Below, piece by piece: positions 23,965-36,800 of a stretch of DNA of 64,000 bases. A program made the position numbers and the translations under genes. Origin of the DNA: Brasenia schreberi (Eukaryota > Streptophyta > Magnoliopsida > Nymphaeales > Cabombaceae); the NCBI GenBank assembly GCA_036023115.1, contig JAYKKT010000047.1, positions 1,433,001 to 1,497,000 of the forward strand. The letters are read 5' to 3'. The notes under the pieces were generated by a model that saw nothing but the letters and a program-made list of their open reading frames with translations, was not told the DNA's origin and made no database searches. Positions within the stretch are counted from its first letter, which is position 1. Each line of letters starts with the position of its first letter.

Positions 23965-24160
23965 ATATATAATTTTACATAAATATTTTCACCATTTGAT
24001 CTTTGAGATCAGTGGTGAAGTTTTGAATTACTTTGTATTTAATCTACATGATACTTAAATATAAAATACTTTTAATTCAAATTTTTACCGTTGATCTTAA
24101 AGATTGAATGACGGAGATATTTATTCAAGATTATATGCAAAAAGACTATATTTTGAATGC
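23965..24160. mobile_element. Foldback element, family F2 copy b
   Basis: Contains TAAATATTTTCACCATTTGA, a TTGAATTACTTTGT segment and the right-hand TTCAAGATTATATGCAAAAA, in the same order as the copy at 1.15-1.38 kb. Diverged and without clear ends. Confidence 0.4.
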
Positions 24161-24411
24161 CCTCCTCTCTATATATACATAAAAGCACAATATATTTGTC
24201 ATGTTATATTCTTGTCATATTCTTAAAAAACTTAACCATTCACGTTTTAAAATAGATGTTTGAGTTCAAAAACGTAAAAAAACACATTTGTTTTCCGAAG
24301 TGTATTAGATTCACATATAAACCTTTTGTTTTATGAACTATAAAATGAATTATTGAGATTTTTTAATAATTAGCAACTATATAAAGTGACAAGTATATTA
24401 AACTTACCCCT

Positions 24412-24435
24412 CCTCTCTCTCTCTCTCTCTCTTTC

Positions 24436-24498
<63 letters not shown>

Positions 24499-24512
24499 GA
24501 GGGAGGGAGGGG
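24412..24512. repeat. (TC)n(TA)n(GT)n(GA)n microsatellite
   Basis: Four dinucleotide blocks in succession, ending in a GGGA-rich stretch. Confidence 0.97.
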
Positions 24513-25136
24513 AAGACGTTCCATGTCTGATTTTTGACCGGTGGACGAATAGAGCTGTCGTGAGGGTTTCCTCTCATCTGGCTTACCCAAGATTTGAGAC
24601 GTTGCGTTTTTGATGATTTGAAAGCTCCATGACCGATTATCAGGATCCGAAAAATCGGTTCAGACTGAATAAACACCGGAATAAACAATATTCACTTGTC
24701 CTGTCCTCTAAGTAAGCTGAGAGAGAGAGAGAGAGAGAGGGGGGAAGAGAAGAAAACCAGTTAAGTGGCCAGGCTCCAAAGCCTAAAGGGGCCTCAATTT
24801 TCAGGATTTGGTTGGCCGGTATAGAGCAAGTCCAGCCAGGAACCAGTTGGTCCAGTGCACTTGCGCTACTTTGTATGCCCCCAACTTCAAAGTTTTTGGA
24901 TTGTGTTGGCACTCTACGTAGAAAAGAAGTGCAAAATGTGCTTTTTCACAGAGAGGAGAAGGATTGAGGCACCAGAACAGGCACTTGAATGGGCATCTTC
25001 TATATAGATTAGACTTTATAATTCAAGTGATTTTCGTTTGTAGGCTTTTAGCTTGTTTAGAACGTTGGTTCTTCTCATAGTTGTGTTTGGCACGACGCTC
25101 ATTTGACTTCAGCTTTCCATGCCCAAGTTAGTTCAA

Positions 25137-25437
25137 AAGTTACCTTGTGCATCGAACACGAAACCCGTTGTTGACATGGAACTATAGTTCAGTAGGCAAA
25201 GTTCAATCGAAAACACAAGGAAGAAGGTGAATTACGAGAACTAGACCCCCATGTACTTCACACAAAAACCCAAACACTTCCTTCTCTCTTGTGTTGTTAC
25301 ATCGTCTCACATGAAAACCAAAGTGTCAGTTCCACTCGTGAATCAAATACACGACGATGGTCTCTTAAAACTATGATTACATGCTCGGTCTAGACCTATA
25401 AATCTAATACCAAGGGCTTGAAACCACAATCGAATAC
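25137..25437. repeat. Dispersed repeat family R, copy 2
   Basis: TTGTGCATCGAACACGAAAC begins it, then CTTCCTTCTCTCTTGTGTTG, then CATGAAAACCAAAGTGTCAG, in the same order as the copies near 0.17 and 53.35 kb. Confidence 0.45.
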
Positions 25438-25455
25438 ACCCTTAAGTTAAAAGCA

Positions 25456-25624
<169 letters not shown>

Positions 25625-26214
25625 ATAACATAAAAACAAAGTCTATAGCTTAGACTTATTGTTGTTTCTTGAACACTCATTTAATCCCCATTTATTTAGT
25701 TAATAACTTCTCCCACATATAACTGCGGATTTAGATATAAGAAATGAAAGTGTAAGTATGTCGTCACAGATTCACAAAGTATTGGGAGTCGCAGCCATGT
25801 GGAGTGGGTGGTTTTGAAGAAGCAAAGCGATCAATGACATCAAAAGCCTATCTTTTTATGCTTAATGAGGTTTGCAGCTTTCATTCTCCCTAACAACGAA
25901 GCCTAGTAAGCTTAGGCCTCTTCTCAAAGTCAATGTCTCCCAAAAAAGTTGAAGCTCATATAGAGACTTACGCCTTTCGTTCACGTGGATTGAATTTGTC
26001 ATGGACACGAATGGTGCGACTCGAATTGGGCACGAAAACTAGAGGTCCATATTGTGCTCCAAGAATGTGCATTGGAGTTGAAGAGAAGTTATCCAAGATC
26101 ATTGTGATTGTATACTGTTCTTTGTCAAAGCAAATATAATATTGAAAATGAGAGCTGCTAAACTTTCTTTGGTGTCAGATTTTGCTAGATGATACGTGTT
26201 GTTACACAGACGGC

Positions 26215-26232
26215 ATATATATATATATATAT

Positions 26233-26295
<63 letters not shown>
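26215..26295. repeat. (TA)n(GA)n microsatellite
   Basis: About 50 bp of TA followed by about 30 bp of GA repeats. Confidence 0.97.
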
Positions 26296-26298
<3 letters not shown>

Positions 26299-27609
26299 AC
26301 ACACAGAAAAAGGCCCCAAGCTGCATTTAAAAAATCCACAGACCTTCACCAGGAGAGAATGCACGTTGCCAAAAAATGCGATTCTGCTCCTGTATATGGT
26401 TTAAACTCTGTTATCTTTCCCACACTTCCCTCATGGTTGTTCTCCAAGCTTATTGCATTTGAATATTATTGATGCCCAACCACTCACACAAGATGTGTCT
26501 GCCTCCTACCCAAGTTGCAACCTATTGCCTGAGGGAGCAAGCATCTGATGCATCAAAAACCTTCCTTCCACAGGTGAGATCTGTGGCTCACATGTCAAGT
26601 TCGATCCGACAAATCCCCGGCGAATCCGTGCCGTCTTCTCTCAACTAAACGAAAGCCAACTCCACAAAATAGACAGTAGATTAGGACTATCTTAACCTCT
26701 TAATTATCACGTTTCCCTTCCCTACGGAGTCAAATATACAAGCCACTGCACAACTTGTACAGTGAGTTAAGACTTTCTCAGCCCCTTAATGGCCATACTT
26801 AATAATAAAATAAATGTATGGTGTCCCTCCTCCCATGTGGATTATAAGATAGAATAACATAATATCGGTTCAAGAAGGATGACTAGTTGAAGCATAAGAT
26901 TGACTCCTGATTATCGACCCGGCCACGTGATTTGGGATGTGGTGGAAGGTTTAATAATAAGTGTTTTTGGATTAGAAGAAAATGATTTTGTGGGTTAAAT
27001 TGCTTCGAAATCGTTTGAGGATCTTCTTAAGGGTTTTCAAAGATTCTTGGTACTCAGCACTCAAATAAATTTATTGTTGAAACGTAATGTTTTGTTATTA
27101 CGTTTATTAAACACTTATTAATAAACGTTTATATGGGTTGAATTTGTAATGGATACGAATTGAACACAAAAACTAGAGGTTCGTGTTGGTCGTGGAGGCA
27201 GGAATGAGCCAATATTTTTGGCAAAGATCATAGGAATGTGTATGAGATTAGGGTTTGGAGAGAGGGTTAACATGAGAGTTCCTTGTGATCATACACCACT
27301 TCATTATAGCGAAAACATTCTTCTTGTCTTGCCCGGAGAGTAGGCATCTTTGGTTGAACCCCATAAATCTTGTATTTTTCTTCTTCTTCTTTTTATTTCA
27401 TATGCAATTGTTTATGTGCTTCGAAACAAACTGTGCAGCATACCAAATGGTAGATCCAAAACTACCTTGAGCAATTAATTAAGAACTAATTTAGTATGGT
27501 TACATTTTCATAGACAGTAATTTATTAAAGTTGAAAGATAAATATTACAGAGTAGCCATTAGAGCTGTTATGATATATATTACATTAATTATTGAGCAGT
27601 TAATCATCA

Positions 27610-27995
27610 ACATGTGTATTTGTAGAAGAAATGAAGATGCATAAATAGCTTAGAAAGCAAGTTAGGAGTGACACCAAATACATGATAAAACTAAGAGAAA
27701 TTGTTTAAAATGGTTTAGATGCATAAAAAGAGAAAAGAAAATTTCAATAAAAAATTGTGAGAAACTAGAAGAAAATAATAATAAATGACCTAACTCCTAT
27801 TGAGTTAACTGTTAAAATGACACACGATTTAACTTCATGAAAACAAAGAATCTACGTAGCCAACCCCCCATTGAGTTAACCAAGAAAGTTTCGATAAGTT
27901 GTGAAGAGAAATTGTTTAAAATGGTTTGGACTCGTGAAAGCTTTGATAAGAAGTTATGAGAAACTAGAAGGAAACAATAAAGAATGATCTAACTC
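27610..27995 (+). mobile_element. Decayed LINE (RTE-like) 3' coding end, partly duplicated
   Basis: The plus strand has AGAGAAATTGTTTAAAATGG then GAGAAACTAGAA, whose translation (RxIVxNGL, then IKNCEKLE) resembles the LRWFGHVKRR/KCEKL C-terminal motif of plant RTE-like LINE proteins. The block occurs twice, about 207 bp apart (27.69 and 27.90 kb). Frames are broken. Confidence 0.45.
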
Positions 27996-28067
27996 TTTTT
28001 ATACAGTTTCCTTGTTCCAGTTTAAGTATAACATGATTATCTTTATAATTACAAAATGTAGATCCTA

Positions 28068-28250
28068 GGGGGTGTTTGAGTCACAGGCTGGGACTGTGGA
28101 ATTGGAACTCTAGTTCCAGGTCGGCCTCATAATGGGGTAAAAAATAGGGTTATACGACCCTTACTTGTGCCAATGCTTGCGTTTGATTGTGATCAAAACT
28201 GGAACTGTAGTTCCGGTTAAGTAGTTTGAGGCCTGCAAATCAAACACCCC
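28068..28250. mobile_element. MITE-like element with GGGGTGTTTGA termini
   Basis: Starts GGGGGTGTTTGAGTCACAGG and ends GCCTGCAAATCAAACACCCC, an inverted terminal pair of about 20 bp with a few mismatches, enclosing 183 bp. GGAACTCTAGTTCC and GGAACTGTAGTTCC sit symmetrically inside. The flanks are CTA on the left and ATA on the right, a possible imperfect 3-bp target duplication of the PIF/Harbinger (TWA) kind. Confidence 0.6.
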
Positions 28251-28355
28251 ATAGACGATCCACTGCGTGCTCCCAATAAGTACTTGATCGTGTGCTAAGA
28301 CAGTCAGCTCCACCTTTTTCTAGCACCCCTGGACACGGATTCAAACAGGGTAAGA

Positions 28356-28394
<39 letters not shown>

Positions 28395-28402
28395 CATATA
28401 TA
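28356..28402. repeat. (CA)n(TA)n microsatellite
   Basis: About 24 bp of CA then about 20 bp of TA repeats. Confidence 0.95.
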
Positions 28403-28544
28403 AAGTTATGTTTATTAAATTTATTATATTACAAATATAAAGTTTTAAAGATAACAATATATTGCCAATACTTGTTAGTGGGCAAGTGTGTTGTGTTCTA
28501 ATATTCTTTTGGATCTCGGAACAGAAGCAAGTGTCATGGTTTAT

Positions 28545-28860
28545 CCATTTCTAAACCAACATATGAACCAGACTGGAAATGTCCATGAGATGAGCTTGAA
28601 CTGGGACAGGAACTGGGGACCCTGCAGCCTGGTTCTTGATCCATTTGGGGAACCGAAGCAGAACCAGAACTGAAGGTTCGAAGTCATTTTTTAAGTTCTG
28701 GGTTTAAAATCCCCACCCTTGTTTCATTAAAATTTCAAATGAAACCAAAACTAAACCGGAACTGGTACCAACAAAACCGGAACTGAACCAGATCTGAAGG
28801 GATGGAGTTCATATATGGTTCCAGGTTTACCCAGAACCGATCAGATCGAACTCTGCAATA
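28545..28860. repeat. GGAAC/GAACC-rich dispersed repeat
   Basis: Dense in AACCAGAACTG, AACCGGAACTGG and similar blocks in both orientations. It belongs to the same diverged repeat group as 22.5 and 58.6 kb. Not coding. Confidence 0.45.
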
Positions 28861-29227
28861 TGGATGATGAAATTGATGGATTAAAACTATAAAAATGTTA
28901 AATCAAAGACGAAGATTGAAATCTTAAAAAAAACTGGCTTCTCAATTACAAGACATGCTGCTATGCTACGTGGATCCCCACCTGTTAGAGAAATGCAACA
29001 GTTACATGATTACATACAATCAAATATTAGTAATGTAAAATCTGTCAGAAAGAAATATCAGTAATGTAAAAGCGCAAAGCATGAAAATCGCCTAAAGTGC
29101 AATTTCTTGAGCAAGAATTCAGCACTACGATGATAAATAACAGCTAACTAATATAAAATTTAAATTTAAATGTACATCGAGAAATTTGGAAGAAAATATC
29201 AAAGAAATTAATAATGGTCCTTCATAG

Positions 29228-29335
29228 TTTTGTTTTTGTTACAACAGGAGGGCACCGGTATGAATGCCCCGAGATTCGAGGTCATGGCCAACATCAAGCA
29301 AGGTGAGAGCCCTGTCAAGTGAGCTAATGCTGTGA
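29228..29335 (-). mobile_element. tRNA-like SINE copy
   Basis: On the minus strand it has AGCTCACTTGACAGGGCTCT (box A region) and CTCGAATCTCGGGGCATTCA (box B region), then GGTGCCCTCCTGTTGTAACA and a CAAAAAC tail. Confidence 0.5.
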
Positions 29336-29594
29336 GTGCATGATCGTAGTATAAATTGTCAGGATATGGTCCATCGAGGACGTTTCTTCGTTGCTAGAAA
29401 GAGCCTAAAAATTGCACTAAAAAACCAGCATGTTGTCTTTTGTTTGATGAAGATAGAGATCGTAGAACACAAAATTTATTCAATCAAAGTAGCATGTTGA
29501 AGTTGCAATGACAAAATAACGTTTTCCGTAGAAGAACACAAATTTTACACCGTTGGGCAAGAAGAAAAGATCCTTCTTATAAGCTTTATGATCA

Positions 29595-29800
29595 TGGACA
29601 AGGAGGTTCAACCCGGCCCAGAGGGTTTGCCTAGAACCATACCGACCTTAGAACCGATTGAGACTGGAAATGGGGGAATCGAAGTCAAAAACGGAGAACT
29701 CTACAATTCGGTTCAAACAACTCTACAATTCGGTTCTGGTTTGAACCTAAAAGAGAAGCGAACCAAAACTGGAAGTCTCAAACCGAAAGTTATAAAGCTT
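29595..29800. repeat. GGTTC/GAACC-rich dispersed repeat
   Basis: Contains ACCGATTGAGACTGG, CAATTCGGTTC twice in tandem, and GCGAACCAAAACTGG. A diverged member of the GGTTC-rich group; the open frame over it is not a recognised protein. Confidence 0.4.
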
Positions 29801-29845
29801 TTTCATTAAAATTTTGAAATTTTAATGTTCTTTACTTTCACCAGA

Positions 29846-29950
29846 GCTAGCTCAAAGGTAGAGTGATATAGCACTACTGTTGTTGGTGGAGAGTTCAACT
29901 TCCAAAAGGTGCATTCTAAGTGTGTGTTAGGCTTTGGTTGCATGTTCTAG
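29846..29950 (+). mobile_element. tRNA-like SINE, weak copy
   Basis: AGCTAGCTCAAAGGTAGAGT resembles box A and GGAGAGTTCAACTTCC resembles box B, followed by a GTGCATTC segment and GTTAGGCTTTGG. The 3' end is diverged. Confidence 0.35.
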
Positions 29951-30859
29951 GTAAGTTCTCATATTAAATATAGCTTGATTATCATTACCATTCATAGATC
30001 AATCAAATCATGTTGATCAAGACCTTAATTGTGCACCACATTTAATAAACCCATTCATTAAATGGGATATTGACAAGCGACTCGATCTACGTCAACATGA
30101 ACGTAAGTCTAATAGAGTTTAACATGAAGAATTGAACCTGAAACGGGTGAAATCAGAACCAGATCCGAAACAGGAGGAGGCCAGGTTTTAAACTAGAATC
30201 ATCCGTCACTGTCTCAATTTACCCGAAACTGGATAAGATATAACAAAAGCAACCCAGACACTAGTGCCCGCCCTCTTATCCCTGTTCGCCTTTCCTTACA
30301 TTTATTTTCGGGGAACACACCGGAAAGAGAGCGACCAACACACAGAGTTGAGTCTTTTGCCCCACAACTCGATTGAACCCGATATGAGAAGTTGAAGGTA
30401 GTACCCTGGTCGGGCCAGACCTGACCTGAATCTGACCCGAAATACACACATACGTAATAAATATTATATATACATATTTAGTGTGTAGACATATACACAG
30501 TTACATGAATGTATATCACATGTGTATCTGTATAACATACACATACGAATATTATGATATCCAAAACTTTTTGGTATATGGCTTGTAGCCGGGTCGATCT
30601 AGTCGATTCCGTGTATCGGGTCGGCTCCGTGTCAAAGAGGACCATGGGAGTACGCTTCCCGATGGCAATCACTGCCCGACATTCTACCGCCTTCCGTCAG
30701 CCAATTAAAGAAGACAAAGAGCCCGTAACCAAACCAGGTGCCGCGCAACAGATTCCTCCTGACGCGTGTGCACACCGCACGCTGGAAACCGCGCTCGCTC
30801 CTTCTCTTCTTCTTCTTCTCTGTCTCCCGGGCTGAACAGAAAGAAGAAACCAGAGGAAG

Positions 30860-33800
30860 ATGACGCTCTCGTCTGCATCATTCGGCGGAAGAGAAGGCGA
30901 GATGGACGGCAGCAGGACGAGTCGTCGTGGCCGCGTGCCGCTACGGCGCCTATTCCGGGTGGGAGCCGTGGCGTGCGGAGTCCAGTTCGGGTGGGCGTTG
31001 CAGCTCTCACTGCTCACGCCATACGTTCAGGAGCTAGGCATCCCGCACTCATTAGCCAGCCTCGTCTGGCTCTGCGGTCCCGTCTCCGGCATAGTCGTCC
31101 AGCCCCTCGTCGGACACCTGAGCGACCGTTGTTCCTCTCGCTTCGGCCGACGCCGCCCCTTCATTGTAGTCGGCGCCCTTGCCATCACCTTTGCTGTCCT
31201 CATCATCGGGTTCTCCTCCGACGCTGGGGCTCTGCTGGGAGACCCCGTGCCGGGCTCGGCGCCGCGACCCAGAGCAGTAATCGTCTTCGTGGCCGGATTC
31301 TGGCTGCTCGACGTCGCCAACAACCTCATCCAGGGGCCCTGCAGAGCCCTACTCGCCGATTTCACCGGCAAGTTTTCTTCCTCCTCTGATTCCTTGCTTC
31401 CCCGTCTTCTCCAAGTTATCCATAAATGGAAGTGTGATTACGTGATGAACTGTAGTCGGATCCTGGATCTCATGTACCCTTACGTACAGATCCAGTTATA
31501 TTGCCTAGGTGTCATCTGAGTCGGGTATGATGTGGGTCCGACTGGTTTGCGTGTCTTCTTCCTCTGCATCATGGCAGTTTTGGTTGTAGGTAACGGATCT
31601 GGGAGATTACTTAGACTTTGACCCGGGATTCGAAGTTTTCCGATTAGATCTAGAGATCCAGATCCATTATCCAATATGAGGCTAATGCCGCTTTAGGTGC
31701 CCACTACTGTTACTGCCGATATCTTTCTTCCTAAACGAGAAAAGTAGTAACAACAATGATGATAAACATGTGGAATTTTGTATTTTACAATATTTGGAAA
31801 TTCTGTTGCGAGATCATCATGGTCTTGACATTTTTCTCTTTAAATTGTAAAGATGTTTGTTATTGGAAAACTTTGGTTCATGAGGGCGCAATCATATTTT
31901 CATGTAGGTTTTCCGAAGAGATTAACTCATTGCGAGATTTAGCTTGCCTAAACAATCTTGAATAATGCAGTTTAGGTTTGTTTTGATAAGGTTTTATAAT
32001 CTAGGAAAGACCGAGCCTTGTTTGTGTGTCTTGGTCATAAGCTTCACCGTATGTGAAGATTGAAACTTAGGAGTAAATCAGAGAAATAGGGAGGAGTAAG
32101 GCAGAAAAATATGTTCGTTTATGTTCTTCATGTTCTTGAAGCTGTAGCCAAGTTGTAGGAGATTGATCCTACGGTTGAAGCTGTAGCCAAGATTGAGCAG
32201 AGCCCTCTACCCGTTACTTTGCTAAAGCTTGAATTCGAGGAGAAGAGACACAAGATTGGTCCATTGTGATTGTGATGAAAAGTGGCTCTGAGTCGGAAGT
32301 GTAAGAAGGTGAAACTCATACAAATGGTGGATGATGGTGATGATGAAGAATCCAATTTCATGGAGAATTTGGAACCAAGAAGTTGAGTCCACCACATGGA
32401 CTGATCAAAATTATCTTGTCGTATCATGTGGTTAAAGATGCACATATTTGAACTCTGTGAGTTTGTTTGGTCTAGAAATGGTGTCATTTGATTGATATTG
32501 AGTCCATTCACAAGTGTGAGCTTGCTTGATGTTGCAGTGAGCAATGGGGGCACGCTCCAATGCACAAAATTGTGCAAAGGTTATGTTGAGGATGTAGGGC
32601 ATGAAGATCAACCTTTGTTTATACGGCATCCGAATGAAAGGAGTTGATATGCTTGGTATGACCTGGCTTAGAGTCATAGCTGGAGTCTTTTGATATTTCT
32701 CCAGTGACTTCTTACCCACCAAAGCATGACTCACACTCACAAAGCCAAAAGAGAAACCTCTCTAGGCGAATTCTAATGCAAACAAGCCCTTGTGATGCTG
32801 AGGTGTAAATTGAAAGTTTGCTAATTGTTTGATTTGCATATCCTAGTGTGGAGAAAAATCTCATGATTTTAAATCCTTAGTTACTTGAAGAAATATTTGA
32901 AGAGCTTAACAATCCCAACCAGGATCCAATTACTGTGAAAGACCATACTGGTAGTTGCATTCCCAAAGAGAAATCATTGAGGTCCTTGTCACCAAGACCT
33001 CAGTAGAGGCCAAGCTCAAGTTGATACTTTTTGCTGGTGTTGTTGGTGAAAAGAAGAATGATTTATGGATGTTTCATATTGACTGCTGGAGCTTGATTGA
33101 TGCCACCATCAAAATGAAATTTCAGGTATCGGTTGTCAAAGAATCGGTTGATCAACATGGTGCTTGCTTCTTCTTTAAGTTGTATCATAGAAGCAGCTAT
33201 CATGAAGTGAGAATAGCAAGAAGATACTGTACACAATGCAAACTTTGAATGCAGCAAGGACAATTAAATCCTTGTGATGCCCTTCAGGTGCTCCAAAGAC
33301 GTTTCAAAGAGTCATAAACAACATGTTTGAAGTTGAAAAGCTAGTTCTTGTTTGATCTCACTCATTTCATGCATTGGGGGTGCTAAGGGAACACCAAATT
33401 TATGTCACATTGTACTTAAAGTGTAGTTTTGGATAGGAGCATGTCATGTTGCTTTCATTTAACTGAGTGAAATGATGTTCAACCCTAGCAAGGGTGGATG
33501 ACGTGATCAATTTGTTAGTTCCCATTAGCATCAAGGCACTTCTCTCCAAGTGCTAGTGAAGGTTCATCTGGGGGGTTTGAACTTCTTGCTAAACCATTCA
33601 TTGATCTCTTTAAGAAAGGAGGATTTTCCATTGACTTGTAGAGCACAGGGCTTTTCAGAAGAACAAGGAACTAGCGTCCAGGTCCATAATTTTTGCCTTC
33701 CATTTTTCAAAGAAGTTCAGTTTTGAATACAGGCAAGATCTCTGACCAATTTCTTTTATTAATAAGGCCTCTCTCGCCAAGGAAAAGATGCTTTCCTAAT

Positions 33801-36800
33801 AAAGAGTATCTAATGATGGTGACAAGCCATGATTAGTTGAGGTCATGCCTACTGGTGGAGGTATTCATTGTTTAAATCGATCACAATAAATTCATTTTAG
33901 AACAAAGAACCATAATATATAATGGTTATGAGCGTGCTATTAGGCTATGATTTCATAGTTGAATACAAGAATTGGAAAGAGAATGCTGTCGCTAACGGAC
34001 TCTCTGGACAAGAACAGAAAATTCTTGCCTTCACCATTCACTCAAGTCTTGCAAATCATATGCAAGACTGTGATGGAGTTAAGCGAGTCCAGCATGAATC
34101 GAGTCAAGGACCCAACTGGCTAACCTAACAAAAACATGCTCTACTTGAGGAAGAGTATACCTTCACAAATTGTGTGCCATGCAAGTTGTTGCTAAAGGAA
34201 TATCCATGCTTCACTCATAGGTAGTCATGATGGGGTAACTGAAAACTAGCAAAGGCTGAGGAATGATTTTTCCTAAGAGGAAAAAAAGAAAAAGGAAAAT
34301 TCAATGTGTTAGGTAATTTTTCATTTTGCCAAGCCCAACAACTTCCAATCCTTCTCAAGCTTGGGAGTTGATCTCCATGAACATCATTTAGGCTTTGCCA
34401 CCTCTGAACTTATGGAAGTATCTTAGTTGTGGTAGACAGAATTACAAGGTATGCAAACTGTACAGCTCTCAAAGCCAAATATCATGATCAAAATGTAGTT
34501 AAAGCTTTCATTGTGCTGATTACTGGCCCTCTTGGGATGCCTAAATCTATCCATAATGTTAGGGATGCTATATTTACTTTCAAACTTCAAGAGTATATGC
34601 ATACCACCCTAATCTAATGCACAAATAGGGGTGGTGAACCATACGATTGAAACCTATCTAAAATGTTTTATAGAAGGAAAATCACATCGATTGCTGTCCT
34701 TCCTTCCTTGGGCTGAGCTTTTGTATAATTTGAGCGACAATAACTCCACCGAACTGACTCCCCTTTATAGCCCTCTATGTTTACCTTGTCCCTTTCCTAT
34801 GGTATATTAGAATGGGTGTTCAAGGATCAAAAAGGTGGAATTGGTCATGAAAATCATGATGAAGTGCTCAAGTTGTTGGTGATTGCACAAGACGGGATAC
34901 AAAAGCTGGGGGCACAAGGAAAGAGATCTTCAAGTTGGAGGTTAGGTGTGACTTAAATGACATCCTTAACAAGTATTTCATCCCATGGTGATGCCAAAAT
35001 GAAAGCTACTTCCAAATCTTTGGTCCTTTTGAGGTTACCAAAGTGATAAACTATGCCATCTACGATCTTCCATAGCCTAAAGCTTCCAGCCCTCATCCAG
35101 TGTGCATGCCTCTACTCTCAAGCCAGTATGTGCCTGATCCAAAGGATAGTGTTGGTGGAACAGGGGAAGCACATTCTAGATTATGCAAAACACCAACTAC
35201 GAAGATCATGTGATTATACATGATTTCAAGAAATCCAAATTCAAGTGGACGTTTGAAAAGATAAAATCAACAAAGAGACTAATCAGGTGGGCCCCAATAG
35301 GATGAGCGTTATTCATGCCTTTAAAAAAATATTCATTTTTCAAAGAATTTGACATCTCTTGATACATAGAGTTTGTCATTTTTATAATCATAACATCTAT
35401 ATCCCTTTTTATTTATTCCATACTCTAGGAAAATATATTTTATGGTACGAGAAGATAGTTTATAATCTTTGTTAGTATAAACAAAATATTTACATCCAAA
35501 CACACGTAGTCTAAAGTAATTGGAAGAAAGTTTAAAGAATTTTTCTATACGAGACATGTTTTGTAAAATTAAATATGGCATTCGGTTAATTAAGTAAACA
35601 AAAGTCATAATGGTTTTAGCCCAAAAAAATTTACGAACACCACTAGATAATAACAATGTTCTTATGGTTTCTAATATATGACGATGTTTACGTTTCAAAA
35701 CACCATTTTCTTAAGGTGTTTTAGTACAAGAAGTTTGATGCACAACTCCAAACTTATCAAGATCATTTTTAAACTCTTTGGACATAAACTCTCCTCCCGA
35801 GTTGGATCTAAAAATCTTAATTTCGAAATTAAATTAATTTTTCACAAGATTATGAAATATAACAAAATTTTGAAAAATATCAGATTTGACCTTTAAAAGA
35901 TATACCCATGCATATCTAGTGAAATAATCTATGAAAATAATATAGTAGGAAATCCCTCCTTTAGATAAAACAGGTGTTGGTCCCCATACATCCTAGTATA
36001 CAATTTCAAACGGTTTTGTAGAGATAAATGTTTTGTTTAAAAAGGATAGATATTGCATTTTGCCAAATACACAATCTTTATAAAAAAAAAATTCAATTCA
36101 ATATTATTTATTCGAAGAGGACATTAATACAACTTTTGAATATTAAGATGTTTTAATCTTTTATGCCATAGCAGAACATCACTAGTCAAGACATTAGTTT
36201 ATCATATGCTATGTAGGTAGTCCATAATATAAAGTTTGCCCTCTCTATGGTCACGACCAATCACCTTTTTTGAGAGGCGATCATGGATGAAAAGGTTATA
36301 ACATAATTTTTATCCGAGATTTGGGATTCTGAAAGTAAGTTCAAATTTAATTTTGGAACAACACTAATTTTATAAACTTCAAAATTTTTGTTTTGCAAGT
36401 CACCAATTTTATCATCATTTAATTGTGTTCCATCCGCAGCATAAACACATGATAGTTTTTCAACATATGATTTTAAAATATTTTAATTGCAAGTCATATG
36501 AAACGAGGCATCGGAATAAAAAATCCAAGAAATAGTACCTTAAACTTGGTTAGTTGAAGAGAGCAAACCAAACCTATTGTTTCTTTGTCTTTCATTTGAG
36601 CTTCGAGTCTCTTTATTTTTTCTTCGAATACAACAATAGAGGAAGAGGCTTTTTCTTCTAATAATGTCACCTTTCTTTTCAACTTCAAAAAATTTGGGCT
36701 TATGTGTTCAACCTCTTTACAATGATTACAAATAATATCTTTTCTTGCTTCTTCACTTTTGAAATGAGGAGGACGATAAGCCTTTATATTTGCTTCAGGT

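Noticed and set aside
30214..30447. 77-aa minus-strand open frame upstream of the sucrose transporter
   Set aside because: No homology recognised and no supporting gene structure.
30697..31371. Long minus-strand and alternate-frame open frames over the sucrose transporter exon 1
   Set aside because: Shadows of the GC-rich real exon; the plus-strand frame matches the transporter family throughout.
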